In this document: positions 14,217 through 22,392 of the stretch, in pieces | Layout of the letters: every line of letters begins with the position of its first letter | How positions within the stretch are numbered: position 1 is the first letter of the stretch | NCBI GenBank assembly: GCA_900547435.1 | Contig: URGO01000029.1 | Span: forward strand, 1 to 23,449 | Source of the DNA: an uncultured Parabacteroides sp. | GTDB taxonomy: Bacteria > Bacteroidota > Bacteroidia > Bacteroidales > Tannerellaceae | Length of the DNA: 23,449 nt | Direction: 5' to 3' | Program-made: the position numbers and the translations under genes | Notes under the pieces: generated by a model | Told to the model about the DNA's origin: nothing | Databases searched by the model: none | The model's input: only the letters and a program-made list of their open reading frames with translations

Positions 14217-16406
14217 TTATCGGATAAATAATAATTCGCGATACTTCGGGAGCGGCCACATTTGATTATCGACCATCAATTCTAAATCATCAATATGGCT
14301 GCGGATTTCATCTAAATAAGGAGCGACTGTATCATGATAAGCAATAGCTTTTTCACGCATGTCTGTGATTCGGTTTGCTTTCTTGCGAGCTTCAACCATT
14401 TCATCCACTTTGGTAGTAACCGCGGCAATGTGCCCGGCTATTTTGCGGATCAGACGACGTGGTTCTGCTGATAATCCTTCATATTCTTCCATCCCGAATG
14501 TTTCTTTCAAACGAGTCAGATTTTCTAATAATACCGTTTGGTAACGGATTACTACAGGGATAATGTGATTCAGCGATAAGTCTCCCAGAACGCGTGCTTC
14601 AATCTGAACTTTCTTAATGTATATTTCCCATTTTACCTCGTTGCGTGCTTCCAGTTCTTTTAGGCTTAGTACGCCTGTCTCCGCAAACATCTTTACGACT
14701 TCGGGCTTCAGGTAGGCATCATATTGCAAAGGAACGCTGTTCTCACAATCCAGTCCGCGACGTTTAGCTTCCGCTTTCCATTCATCACTATATCCGTTCC
14801 CGTCGAATCGGATCGGCTTTGACTCTTGAATATATTGTTTCAACACTTCGAAGATAGCAGCTTCTTTGCTTTTCCCTTGTCCGCGCAAAGCTTCTACATC
14901 TTGTTTGAATTGGCGTAACTGGTAAGCTACGGCAGAGTTCAAGGCCAGCATGGCAGAACCGCAATTGGCCGATGAACCTAACGCGCGGAATTCAAATCGG
15001 TTTCCGGTAAAGGCGAAAGGCGATGTTCGGTTGCGGTCGGTATTATCCAAAAGTAATTCCGGAATCTGTCCGAAGCCTAAGTGCAATCGCTTTTTATCGT
15101 CTACCTCGATGGCATCTTCAATCGAACTGTTTTCGAACTTGTCCAGAATATCGGAAATTTGGGAGCCTAAGAAGGTAGATATAATAGCTGGCGGGGCCTC
15201 ATTGGCTCCCAGGCGATGCGCGTTGGTTGCCGATGCAATGGTAGCCTTCAGTAAAGCATTATATTTGTAAACCGCCATGATTGAATTGACGATGAACGTG
15301 ATGAAGCGCAGGTTATCCTCACGATTCTTTCCCGGAGAAAATAGATTAATTCCGGTATTCGTTCCCATGGACCAATTACAATGTTTACCGGAGCCGTTTA
15401 CACCGTTGAAAGGCTTTTCGTGTAATAGGACACGGAAGTTATGGCGACGGGCTACCCGTTTCATGACTGACATGAGCAATTGGTTATGGTCGTTGGCTAA
15501 ATTACATTCTTCGTAAATCGGTGCGAACTCAAACTGGTTAGGTGCGACTTCGTTATGACGGGTCTTCACCGGAATGCCCAATTTGTAGCATTCTACCTCC
15601 AAATCCTTCATGAATTCCTGTACGCGAGATGGAATTGCGCCGAAGTAATGGTCGTCTAATTGCTGGTTCTTGGCGCTTTCGTGCCCTAACAAGGTACGTT
15701 CTGTAAGCGACAAATCCGGGCGAGCGGAATACAAATCTTCATCAATCAAGAAATATTCCTGTTCCCAGCCCAAATAAGCAATGACTTTATTGACGTCATC
15801 GTTGAAGTAACGACATACATCTGTAGCCGCTTTATTCAATGCTTCGATAGAGCGAATCAGCGGAGTCTTATAATCTAACGCTTCACCGGTATATGCGATG
15901 AATACCGTAGGGATACATAACGTATCATCTACAATAAAAGCCGGAGACGACGGATCCCACGCTGAATAGCCACGGGCTTCGAACGTGTTGCGCAAACCTC
16001 CGTTCGGGAAGCTTGAGGCATCCGGTTCCTGTTGTACCAACAGTTTACCGCTGAATTCCTCTATCATGCCGCCATACCCGTCATGTTCTACAAATGCGTC
16101 ATGTTTTTCGGCGGTTCCGTCGGTCAGAGGTTGAAACCAGTGCGTATAATGGGTGACGCCTTTTTCCAATGCCCACATTTTCATGCCGGCTGCAACGTGG
16201 TTGGCCACTTCGCGGTCGATAGGCGTACCGCTATCAATAGATTGTGTCAGCGCTTTGAACGTCTCTTTCGAAAGATAGTTCTGCATCGCTTTCCGGTTGA
16301 ACACATTCTCACCAAAATATTCCGAGACTTTCCGGCCCGGAGTACGGGCTTCCACCGCTTTCCGGTTGGAAGCTTTCTCTACTGCATTAAAGCGGAAGAT
16401 TGACAT
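14217..16406 (-). CDS. glnN: Glutamine synthetase type III
   Basis: This enzyme makes glutamine from glutamate, ammonia and ATP and is the main ammonium-assimilating synthetase in Bacteroidales. Its 729 residues equal the length of the Bacteroides fragilis GlnN subunit and are far longer than type I (about 470) or II. Visible conserved regions are LGWEQEYFLID (212-222), with metal-binding Glu residues, NEVAPNQFEFAP (285-296), NGVNGSGKHCNWS (334-346) for glutamate binding, LGANEAPPAI (399-408), typical of type III enzymes, and RTSPFAFTGNRFEFR (460-474) at the ATP/glutamate site. The C-terminal 150 residues are helical, as in the dodecameric type III enzymes. It has its own promoter just upstream (16433-16464) and shares a terminator hairpin with the convergent phosphoesterase gene. 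No GlnK/PII or ammonium transporter gene adjoins it. Confidence 0.97.
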   Translation of the reverse strand: MSIFRFNAVEKASNRKAVEARTPGRKVSEYFGENVFNRKAMQNYLSKETFKALTQSIDSGTPIDREVANHVAAGMKMWALEKGVTHYTHWFQPLTDGTAEKHDAFVEHDGYGGMIEEFSGKLLVQQEPDASSFPNGGLRNTFEARGYSAWDPSSPAFIVDDTLCIPTVFIAYTGEALDYKTPLIRSIEALNKAATDVCRYFNDDVNKVIAYLGWEQEYFLIDEDLYSARPDLSLTERTLLGHESAKNQQLDDHYFGAIPSRVQEFMKDLEVECYKLGIPVKTRHNEVAPNQFEFAPIYEECNLANDHNQLLMSVMKRVARRHNFRVLLHEKPFNGVNGSGKHCNWSMGTNTGINLFSPGKNREDNLRFITFIVNSIMAVYKYNALLKATIASATNAHRLGANEAPPAIISTFLGSQISDILDKFENSSIEDAIEVDDKKRLHLGFGQIPELLLDNTDRNRTSPFAFTGNRFEFRALGSSANCGSAMLALNSAVAYQLRQFKQDVEALRGQGKSKEAAIFEVLKQYIQESKPIRFDGNGYSDEWKAEAKRRGLDCENSVPLQYDAYLKPEVVKMFAETGVLSLKELEARNEVKWEIYIKKVQIEARVLGDLSLNHIIPVVIRYQTVLLENLTRLKETFGMEEYEGLSAEPRRLIRKIAGHIAAVTTKVDEMVEARKKANRITDMREKAIAYHDTVAPYLDEIRSHIDDLELMVDNQMWPLPKYRELLFIR

Positions 16407-16432
16407 ACCTTTATTATTCTATTAATCGGGTA

Positions 16433-16464
16433 CAAAATTAGACAAAATCTATGAGATATGCGAA
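16433..16464 (-). promoter_or_regulatory. glnN promoter
   Basis: TAATTTTG on the minus strand (16440 to 16433) exactly matches TAnnTTTG, 26 bases upstream of the glnN ATG at 16406. TTCG (16464 to 16461) lies 20 bases further up as a three-of-four -33 box and directly abuts the rseP stop codon. No sigma-54 (GG-N10-GC) element is visible. Confidence 0.65.
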
Positions 16465-17790
16465 TTATTGAAAGAAATAGCGGATAATGTCATTCCCGTT
16501 TGCATACAGGAGCAAGGCGAAAAGGAATGCCATACCGGCCATTTGCGCATATTCAAGGAACTTGTCGCTGGGTTTGCGCCGAGTTATCACTTCATACAAA
16601 AGGAACATCACATGCCCTCCGTCCAACGCCGGAATAGGAATAATATTCATAAAGGCAAGGATGACCGATAGCCAGGCTGTACGTTCCCAGAAAACTTCCC
16701 AATCCCAAGTGGCGGGAAACAGGCTTCCGATGGCTCCGAATCCTCCCAAACTACTGGCTCCTTCTTTGGTGAATACATATTTCATATCGTTCATATAGCC
16801 GGTCAAAGTGCTTACCCCTTTCTCTATTCCGGCGGGGAATGACTGGAAGAAGTTGTATTTGAGCGTAACCAGATCATACATCTCGGTTGGCGAAACGACC
16901 ATCACACCGATTTTCCCTAACGAATCGACTTGCATGGTCAGCGTATCGTGCACGCCGGCGCGCGAAATGCCTAACTGAATCTCTTGGCTCCGGTGCTTGT
17001 TGAGCGCAATCACCGCGTCGGTGAAGGTAGGGGTCATTTCGTTGTTGATAGACAAGATACTGTCTCCGGGGAGAACTCCGGCGAGTGCGGCCGATGAGAG
17101 CGAATCCGGAAGGCTCTTGACAATCATCGGGAATCGCAGGGCGGCAAATCCTTTCTTGTCCCGAAGCAGGCGTTGCATCATGTCTTCGGGAATAGGAATA
17201 ACGACCTCTTTCCCCTCACGAAGTACCGTTACGTTGTTCGCCTCAATGACACTACGCAGGCAATCTTCGCCAAATCGATCTAATGTGGTGGTGTCAGCTC
17301 TCAGAAGAATATCTCCGTCTTGAAATCCGATGTTATGAAATGTTTCGCTATAATCCATTCCCATTTTCATGTTCTTCAGCGGAAGATAGGTGTCTCCCCA
17401 ATGGAATAGAATCATCGAATAGATAAACAAAGCCAACAGGAAATTGAATACAACTCCGCCTATCATGATAAGCAGGCGTTGTCCGGCCGGCTTTGACCGG
17501 AATTCATACGGTTTCGGAGGTTGTGCCATGGCTTCCTTGTCCATACTTTCATCAATCATTCCGGATATTTTGCAATAGCCTCCTAACGGAAGCCAACCCA
17601 CTCCGTATTCCGTTTCGCTATTCTTCGGCTTATACCGGAAAAGGGCAAACCAGGGGTCGAAGAACAGGTAGAATTTCTCTACGCGCACCTTGAAGATGCG
17701 GGCAAAGATAAAATGTCCAAACTCATGCACAATCACCAAAATAGAAAGGCTTACTATGAGTTGCAACGCTTTAATCAAAAAAGTTTCCAT
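16465..17790 (-). CDS. rseP: RseP-type intramembrane zinc protease (site-2 protease)
   Basis: The 441-residue membrane protein has the S2P layout: HEFGH (22-26) in the first helix gives the zinc ligands and catalytic Glu23, WLPLGGYCKI (66-75) is the membrane loop, MIGGVVFNFLLALFIYSMI (109-127) the second helix, two PDZ-like segments lie near 140-200 and 225-280, and NIIPIPALDGGH (382-393) contains the third zinc ligand Asp390. In E. coli RseP cuts anti-sigma-E and cleaved signal peptides within the membrane; Bacteroidetes clients are less defined. The usual homologue here carries an N-terminal Met-Glu-Thr start and needs no correction. It is the last gene of the DUF4290-murA-rimM-M23-dxr-rseP run, 69 bp after dxr. 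The dxr/rseP neighbourhood is widespread in bacteria, though normally with cdsA or uppS, which are absent here. Confidence 0.95.
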   Translation of the reverse strand: METFLIKALQLIVSLSILVIVHEFGHFIFARIFKVRVEKFYLFFDPWFALFRYKPKNSETEYGVGWLPLGGYCKISGMIDESMDKEAMAQPPKPYEFRSKPAGQRLLIMIGGVVFNFLLALFIYSMILFHWGDTYLPLKNMKMGMDYSETFHNIGFQDGDILLRADTTTLDRFGEDCLRSVIEANNVTVLREGKEVVIPIPEDMMQRLLRDKKGFAALRFPMIVKSLPDSLSSAALAGVLPGDSILSINNEMTPTFTDAVIALNKHRSQEIQLGISRAGVHDTLTMQVDSLGKIGVMVVSPTEMYDLVTLKYNFFQSFPAGIEKGVSTLTGYMNDMKYVFTKEGASSLGGFGAIGSLFPATWDWEVFWERTAWLSVILAFMNIIPIPALDGGHVMFLLYEVITRRKPSDKFLEYAQMAGMAFLFALLLYANGNDIIRYFFQ

Positions 17791-17859
17791 CTTTTACTCT
17801 TTTTTCTTTACTTTCTTTATTTTGTTTTTCAATGAAGGGATTCATTTGAAAGTTTCATC

Positions 17860-19011
17860 CTATGGAACTTGCCGGAGAGCCAACCTGCGTGCCTCCGCGT
17901 CCGTGTTTACATAATCCTCGTAGGTCGGATTCGGGATAAACGTGGCTATCTCCATCGTTTTTTCGATGATATCGCTCATTTGCAGAAAGCCTATCTTGTC
18001 TTGTAAGAAGGCCGACACGACAATTTCGTTGGCCGCGTTCAGGATACAAGGCATGTTCCCTCCTTTCCGCACCGCATCGAAAGCGTAGGCGAGGTTCCGG
18101 AATCGGCGCATGTCCGGTTCTTCAAACGTCAATGTGGCATATTGCCTGAAATCCAGACGGGGATCTCGGCTCTTCATCCGCTCCGGATAAGAAAAAGCAT
18201 AGGCAATGGGCAGTTTCATGTCGGGTATTCCCAATTGGGCGATTACCGCTCCGTCTTCAAATTGTACCATCGAGTGGATGACCGATTGCGGATGCACCAC
18301 GATTTGAATCTGTTCGGGGGATACGCCGAACAACCATTTCGCCTCAATCATCTCGAATCCTTTGTTCATCATCGAGGCCGAGTCGATGGTAATCTTGGCG
18401 CCCATGTGCCAATTGGGGTGCTTCAAGGCCTGTTCCTTGGTGACACAAGCTAATTCTTCCAGGATTTTCTCCCGGAAAGGTCCTCCTGAGGCCGTCAGGA
18501 GTATTTTCTCTATCGGATTATCATACGCTCCGTTCAGACATTGGAAAATGGCGGAATGTTCCGAGTCGACGGGCAGAATCGGTACGTGATGCTCTTGGGC
18601 AAGAGCCGTAATCAGCTCGCCGGCAACCACTAACGTTTCCTTATTGGCCAGTGCGATGGCTTTTCCCGCCTTTATGGCTGCGATGGTTGGTTTTAATCCG
18701 GCGTAACCGACCATTGCAGTCAGGACCATGTCGATAGGAGCCGCCTGAACCACCTGTGCGATGGCATCAGAACCAGCCCAAACCTTGATAGGCAAGTCCT
18801 CCAAAGCCTCTTTCAGTTCCGGATATTTCTGCTCGTTGGCTATAACCACCACGTCAGGCATGAACTTTCGTGCCTGATTTATCAATAAATCTACTTGATT
18901 GTTGGCCGTTAAGGCATATACTTCGAAACGGTCAGGATGTTCGCTGACCACCTCCAAGGCTTGTGTGCCTATTGCCCCCGTAGAACCTAATATAGCTAAT
19001 TGTCTTTTCAT
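17860..19011 (-). CDS. dxr: 1-deoxy-D-xylulose 5-phosphate reductoisomerase
   Basis: Dxr converts 1-deoxyxylulose 5-phosphate to methylerythritol 4-phosphate with NADPH, the first committed step of the MEP isoprenoid pathway, which supplies undecaprenyl phosphate for cell-wall synthesis. The NADPH loop is LGSTGAIG (8-15); LANKETLV (121-128) and PVDSEHSA (147-154, metal ligands Asp149 and Glu151) follow, then LLTASGGPFR (171-180), the HPNWHMG flap (198-204) and MMNKGFEMIEA (214-224, metal ligand Glu220). At 383 residues it is close to the usual 385-400. It is the known target of fosmidomycin. The start codon is 9 bp after the M23 peptidase stop, consistent with one transcript. Confidence 0.97.
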   Translation of the reverse strand: MKRQLAILGSTGAIGTQALEVVSEHPDRFEVYALTANNQVDLLINQARKFMPDVVVIANEQKYPELKEALEDLPIKVWAGSDAIAQVVQAAPIDMVLTAMVGYAGLKPTIAAIKAGKAIALANKETLVVAGELITALAQEHHVPILPVDSEHSAIFQCLNGAYDNPIEKILLTASGGPFREKILEELACVTKEQALKHPNWHMGAKITIDSASMMNKGFEMIEAKWLFGVSPEQIQIVVHPQSVIHSMVQFEDGAVIAQLGIPDMKLPIAYAFSYPERMKSRDPRLDFRQYATLTFEEPDMRRFRNLAYAFDAVRKGGNMPCILNAANEIVVSAFLQDKIGFLQMSDIIEKTMEIATFIPNPTYEDYVNTDAEARRLALRQVP

Positions 19012-19020
19012 GCTTCGTGT

Positions 19021-19899
19021 TTAAAAAACAATGAAATCTTCCGGATTGACCGGTTTGCCATTATACCATAACTCGAAATGGAGATGCGGGCCGGTTGATA
19101 ACGAACCGGTATTGCCCACCAGAGCGATAGCTTCTCCGGCTATTACCTGTTCGCCGGGTTCTTTGAGCAAAAGTTCGTTATGTTTGTAGACCGACACAAA
19201 TCCGTTTTTGTGTTGTATCTGGATGACATTTCCATGATTCGGGTCATATCCCGCGTAAATAACGGTTCCGGCCAATGTAGCCAGGACACTTTCCTTGGGA
19301 TTTGCGGCTATATCCACACCGAAATGATGGATGTCTGATTGGTAATGCGAAGAGATAATCCCGTTTACCGGTTTGTAGAAGAAGATACCCTCTACAGGTG
19401 CGGGATTGGTGTTCAGTACGGTCAGATTATATTTCTCTTCCTGCTCGAACGATTTGATATATTCCAGTTCCTCCTCGCTACGCGGAATATTATAATCAGC
19501 GTCCGATCGAGCCAACGATTCGATTTGCCGGATGGAATCCAGCTGGATATCTCCGGAAATGATTCCCGTGACATTCCGCAGGTATAGGTCTTGAATTTGA
19601 ATCATACGTTCCAAAGAATCAGCGCGGAGCGCATTGTCCATGATGCTTTTGCGCACTTCCACGTCCAGATATCCCGGCAGGTAATTGCGTATGGGTGTCA
19701 TGATAATGATGAAAGCGGTAAACGCCACCAAGGAAAAGGCAAACAGGGCAAAGGTTATGAATACCGATAACTGGGACAATCGGAATGCCCATACCTCTTC
19801 CAGCGTACTTTCGTTGATGAACGAAAGCTTGTATTTGAAACGTATACGCTTCCAGAAAGAGAGTTTGTTTTCTTTTGCCTTACCTTTTTTCCACTTCAT
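19021..19899 (-). CDS. Membrane-anchored M23 (LytM-type) metallopeptidase
   Basis: The 292-residue protein has a basic cytoplasmic N-terminus (MKWKKGKAKENK), one membrane segment at about 45-68 and a periplasmic remainder. Residues 75-165 are largely helical linker. The LytM/M23 domain is at 170-292, starting PVNGIISSHY, with zinc ligands His192 and Asp196 (HHFGVD) and the HLH motif His272/His274 (TGPHLHFELW), so the site looks catalytically complete. Such enzymes cut peptide cross-links in peptidoglycan. The frame can be read from a TTG at 19914, inside rimM, but the ATG at 19899, 4 bp after the rimM stop, is preferred. Its place between rimM and dxr, downstream of murA, suggests coordination of wall synthesis and hydrolysis. 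Confidence 0.9.
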   Translation of the reverse strand: MKWKKGKAKENKLSFWKRIRFKYKLSFINESTLEEVWAFRLSQLSVFITFALFAFSLVAFTAFIIIMTPIRNYLPGYLDVEVRKSIMDNALRADSLERMIQIQDLYLRNVTGIISGDIQLDSIRQIESLARSDADYNIPRSEEELEYIKSFEQEEKYNLTVLNTNPAPVEGIFFYKPVNGIISSHYQSDIHHFGVDIAANPKESVLATLAGTVIYAGYDPNHGNVIQIQHKNGFVSVYKHNELLLKEPGEQVIAGEAIALVGNTGSLSTGPHLHFELWYNGKPVNPEDFIVF

Positions 19900-19903
19900 A
19901 CGC

Positions 19904-20437
19904 TTATAAATCAAGTAATCCTTCAGGCATAGAGACGAAAAGCATTCTCTTTTCGTAGTCCACCTCTTTTATCAACTCTTCTGCGGCCGGGAGCAGAATA
20001 TCCTGGCCGTTATGGTCTATCTGCAATAAGACATTCAGCGTCGTATCGTCCACATGGGTGATTTCCCCGATTTCTCCTTTATTCTCGTCGATAACCGTAA
20101 AGCCGATAAAGTTATCCCATGTAATCTCTCCTGCCAGTTCCTCCGGATTTACTTTGTCCAACGGGTAATAAACCGCCCGGTTGCTGAACTCGCGGGCATC
20201 CGCTTCCGTATTTACATCTTCCAGCTTGATAAGCAGGGAGGTATTTCCCTTATACCGGTAATCTTCGATAAAGAAAGGGACTAAAATGCCATCCATATTG
20301 CAGATGATAAAAGGCTCCTCCTCCGATTCGTCCCACGTGTCGGATACGTCATAGTCTATCAACAAGGTGATTTCCCCTTTAATGCCATGCGGTTTGGCAA
20401 ACTGGCCGATTTTGAAAACATCTTCCGGATTAATCAT
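19904..20437 (-). CDS. rimM: Ribosome maturation factor RimM
   Basis: RimM helps assemble the 30S subunit head by binding ribosomal protein S19. The protein has 177 residues from the ATG chosen here. It contains the N-terminal barrel, beginning VFKIGQFAKPHGIKGEITL (about 7-25), and the C-terminal PRC-barrel segment from about 100: WDNFIGFTVIDENKGEIGEI then LPAAEELIKEVDYEKRMLFV. A TTG at 20443 is in frame two codons earlier; ATG at 20437 is more likely. It is unusual in that trmD, rpsP and rplS, the neighbours of rimM in many bacteria, are absent: the gene sits between murA (12 bp away) and the M23 peptidase gene. Confidence 0.95.
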   Translation of the reverse strand: MINPEDVFKIGQFAKPHGIKGEITLLIDYDVSDTWDESEEEPFIICNMDGILVPFFIEDYRYKGNTSLLIKLEDVNTEADAREFSNRAVYYPLDKVNPEELAGEITWDNFIGFTVIDENKGEIGEITHVDDTTLNVLLQIDHNGQDILLPAAEELIKEVDYEKRMLFVSMPEGLLDL

Positions 20438-20449
20438 ACGCAATTCTTT

Positions 20450-21754
20450 TTATAAACGTGTGATACGTGCACCAATCTGGTTCAGACGTTTGTCTACATT
20501 CTGATAGCCTCGGTCTATCTGGTCGATATTGTGGATTGTACTGGTACCTTCGGCACTCATGGCGGCTATCAGCAGAGCTATTCCGGCACGGATGTCCGGC
20601 GAGACCATGTTGGAGGCACGCAGTTTGAAGCGATTGCCTAATCCGATTACCGTAGCGCGGTGCGGATCACACAAAATAATCTGTGCTCCCATGTCGATTA
20701 GTTTATCCACAAAGAACAGGCGGCGTTCGAACATTTTCTGGTGGATTAAGACGCTTCCTACGGCCTGTGTCGCTACAACCAGAAACACGCTCAGCAAGTC
20801 CGGTGTCAATCCGGGCCAGGGCGCGTCGGCTATGGTCATGATCGAACCGTCTATAAAAGTCTCTATCTCGTAAGAATCGTGGGGCGGGATGTGAATATCA
20901 TCGCCCTCTTGCTCTACCGTAATCCCCAAGCGCCGGAATGAGTTGGGAATTATTCCCAGCATATCGAATCGGGTGTTCTTGATACGGATATCAGACCCCG
21001 TCATAGCCGCCATGCCTATGAAGCTACCCACCTCGATCATGTCCGGAAGGATGGTATGTTCCGTCCCGTGCAAGGCTTTTACGCCTTCAATGGTCAGCAG
21101 GTTGGAGCCTACGCCCGAAATGTTGGCGCCCATGCGGATGAGCATGGACGAGAGTTGTTGCAGATAGGGTTCGCAAGCCGCGTTGTAAATCGTTGTTTTT
21201 CCTTCGGCCAATACCGCGGCCATCAGGATGTTTGCCGTACCGGTAACCGAGGCCTCGTCCAGCAACATATAGGTTCCCTTCAGGTGTTTTCCCTCGACAA
21301 GATAGACCTGGCGTGTTGCGTCGTACGAGAAGTCCGCACCTAATTTCTGGATTCCCAGGAAATGTGTGTCCAGCCGGCGGCGTCCTATCTTGTCTCCTCC
21401 GGGCTTGGGCAGCAGAGCCTTGCCGAATCGTGCCACCAACGGGCCTATAATCATCACCGACCCGCGTAACGAGGCGCTTCTCCGCAGGAATTCTTCCGTT
21501 TGCAGGTAATCCAAATCCACATCGTCCGCCTGGAAGGTATAAGTACCGACTTCCGGACGTTCTACTTTCACACGCATATCCCGCAAAAGTTGTATCAGGT
21601 TGTTCACGTCCAATATGTCCGGAACATTATGGATGGTTACCTTTTCAGGGGTAAGCAATACGGCACAGATTACCTCCAGCGCTTCATTTTTCGCGCCTTG
21701 CGGGATAATCTCGCCGGACAACTTATGTCCACCTTCTATGACAAACGAACTCAT
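20450..21754 (-). CDS. murA: UDP-N-acetylglucosamine 1-carboxyvinyltransferase with Asp at the fosfomycin site
   Basis: MurA transfers enolpyruvate from PEP to UDP-GlcNAc, the first committed step of peptidoglycan synthesis in the cytoplasm. The 434-residue protein shows the EPSP-synthase-like fold: QGAKNEAL (19-26, with the catalytic Lys22-Asn23 pair), RRSASLRGS (91-99), the active-site loop PGGDKIGRRRLDTH (118-131), DEASVTGTANILMAA (166-180) and ERRLFFVDKL (about 344-353). In E. coli the loop reads PGGC, and that Cys115 is alkylated by fosfomycin. Here the equivalent residue is Asp121 (codon 21394-21392). An Asp at this place is known in mycobacterial, chlamydial and Borrelia MurA and confers intrinsic fosfomycin resistance. 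The gene overlaps the DUF4290 stop by 4 bp (ATGA) and is 12 bp from rimM. Confidence 0.97.
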   Translation of the reverse strand: MSSFVIEGGHKLSGEIIPQGAKNEALEVICAVLLTPEKVTIHNVPDILDVNNLIQLLRDMRVKVERPEVGTYTFQADDVDLDYLQTEEFLRRSASLRGSVMIIGPLVARFGKALLPKPGGDKIGRRRLDTHFLGIQKLGADFSYDATRQVYLVEGKHLKGTYMLLDEASVTGTANILMAAVLAEGKTTIYNAACEPYLQQLSSMLIRMGANISGVGSNLLTIEGVKALHGTEHTILPDMIEVGSFIGMAAMTGSDIRIKNTRFDMLGIIPNSFRRLGITVEQEGDDIHIPPHDSYEIETFIDGSIMTIADAPWPGLTPDLLSVFLVVATQAVGSVLIHQKMFERRLFFVDKLIDMGAQIILCDPHRATVIGLGNRFKLRASNMVSPDIRAGIALLIAAMSAEGTSTIHNIDQIDRGYQNVDKRLNQIGARITRL

Positions 21755-22353
21755 CTGTTGTTTTTTCTTGTGTAATTATTTTTCTTATTGTTGTTTCGGG
21801 CCAGAATTTCCCGGCTTTCCGTCAGTTTGTGTATGTTTTCGTCCAATACAATTTTGCCGTACGACAATTCGTCCAGGTCTTTGAATATCTTGCGGTCGTC
21901 TACCGACTCCTTGTTCCAGGTCAGGAACGACTTCTTCATTTGGGTGGCCAGTAACCTTACCAGCTGGTCCTTTTCCGGACCTTCCGGGTATTCGGTCGCT
22001 TTCTTGATCATCAGCTCCAAAGTCTTTCCGTAATGGCGATAACGAATCCGCGAGTTTTTATAAGGAATGCGTGGCGGACGCGTATAGAGATTCTCTTTCT
22101 TCACAATCTCATACGGATAGTCGATATCTAACTTAAAGTCGGACATGATGGCCAGATGGTCCCATAAGATATGCTTGAAATCGTTTACGTCACGCAAGTG
22201 CGGGAACATATTTCCCATCACATTGATAATCGTGTTCGCACAACGTTTCCGTTCGTTTCTGTCTTTTATGGTAACGCAATAATCCACCATTCGCTGGATG
22301 TTCCGTCCATATTCCGGCAAAGCCAATCTTTTCTCTTGTGTATTATATTCCAT
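21751..22353 (-). CDS. DUF4290 protein
   Basis: The 200-residue protein starts MEYNTQEKRLALPEYGRNIQ, the characteristic start of the Bacteroidetes DUF4290 family. Further conserved stretches are VMGNMFPHLRDVNDFKHILWDHLAIM (a helical core near 46-71) and YPYEIVKKENLYTRPPRIPY (about 80-99). The tail from about 185 is asparagine- and lysine-rich (ARNNNKKNNY). There is no signal peptide, membrane segment or catalytic motif that I recognise. A GTG at 22362 is in frame three codons earlier, but the family starts at the ATG. It is the first gene of the envelope operon and its TGA overlaps the murA ATG, so its translation is probably coupled to MurA; a role tied to wall precursor supply is inference only. 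Confidence 0.9.
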   Translation of the reverse strand: MEYNTQEKRLALPEYGRNIQRMVDYCVTIKDRNERKRCANTIINVMGNMFPHLRDVNDFKHILWDHLAIMSDFKLDIDYPYEIVKKENLYTRPPRIPYKNSRIRYRHYGKTLELMIKKATEYPEGPEKDQLVRLLATQMKKSFLTWNKESVDDRKIFKDLDELSYGKIVLDENIHKLTESREILARNNNKKNNYTRKNNR

Positions 22354-22373
22354 TCTTCTCACTTGTTTGCGCG

Positions 22374-22381
22374 CAAATATA
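22374..22381 (-). promoter_or_regulatory. Promoter -7 box for the DUF4290-murA-rimM-M23-dxr-rseP operon
   Basis: TATATTTG on the minus strand (22381 to 22374) exactly matches TAnnTTTG and stands 20 bases before the DUF4290 ATG at 22353. No good -33 TTTG is present at 18-21 bases, so this could be a weak promoter supplementing readthrough from 23202-23233. It lies only 12 bases after the stop of the upstream gene. Confidence 0.5.
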
Positions 22382-22392
22382 CTGAAATTCTA

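Noticed and set aside
14359..16403. Long plus-strand reading frames inside glnN, rseP, dxr and the DUF349 gene
   Set aside because: They are antisense shadows of well-supported genes, with no promoter, ribosome binding site or family resemblance.
17791..17859. Terminator or promoter between dxr and rseP
   Set aside because: The 69-bp gap is pyrimidine-rich on the plus strand but contains no inverted repeat and no TAnnTTTG box, so the genes are treated as one operon.
19021..20443. TTG starts at 19914 (M23 peptidase) and 20443 (RimM)
   Set aside because: Both are followed within a few codons by an ATG that fits the family start better, and the M23 extension would overlap rimM by 11 bases.
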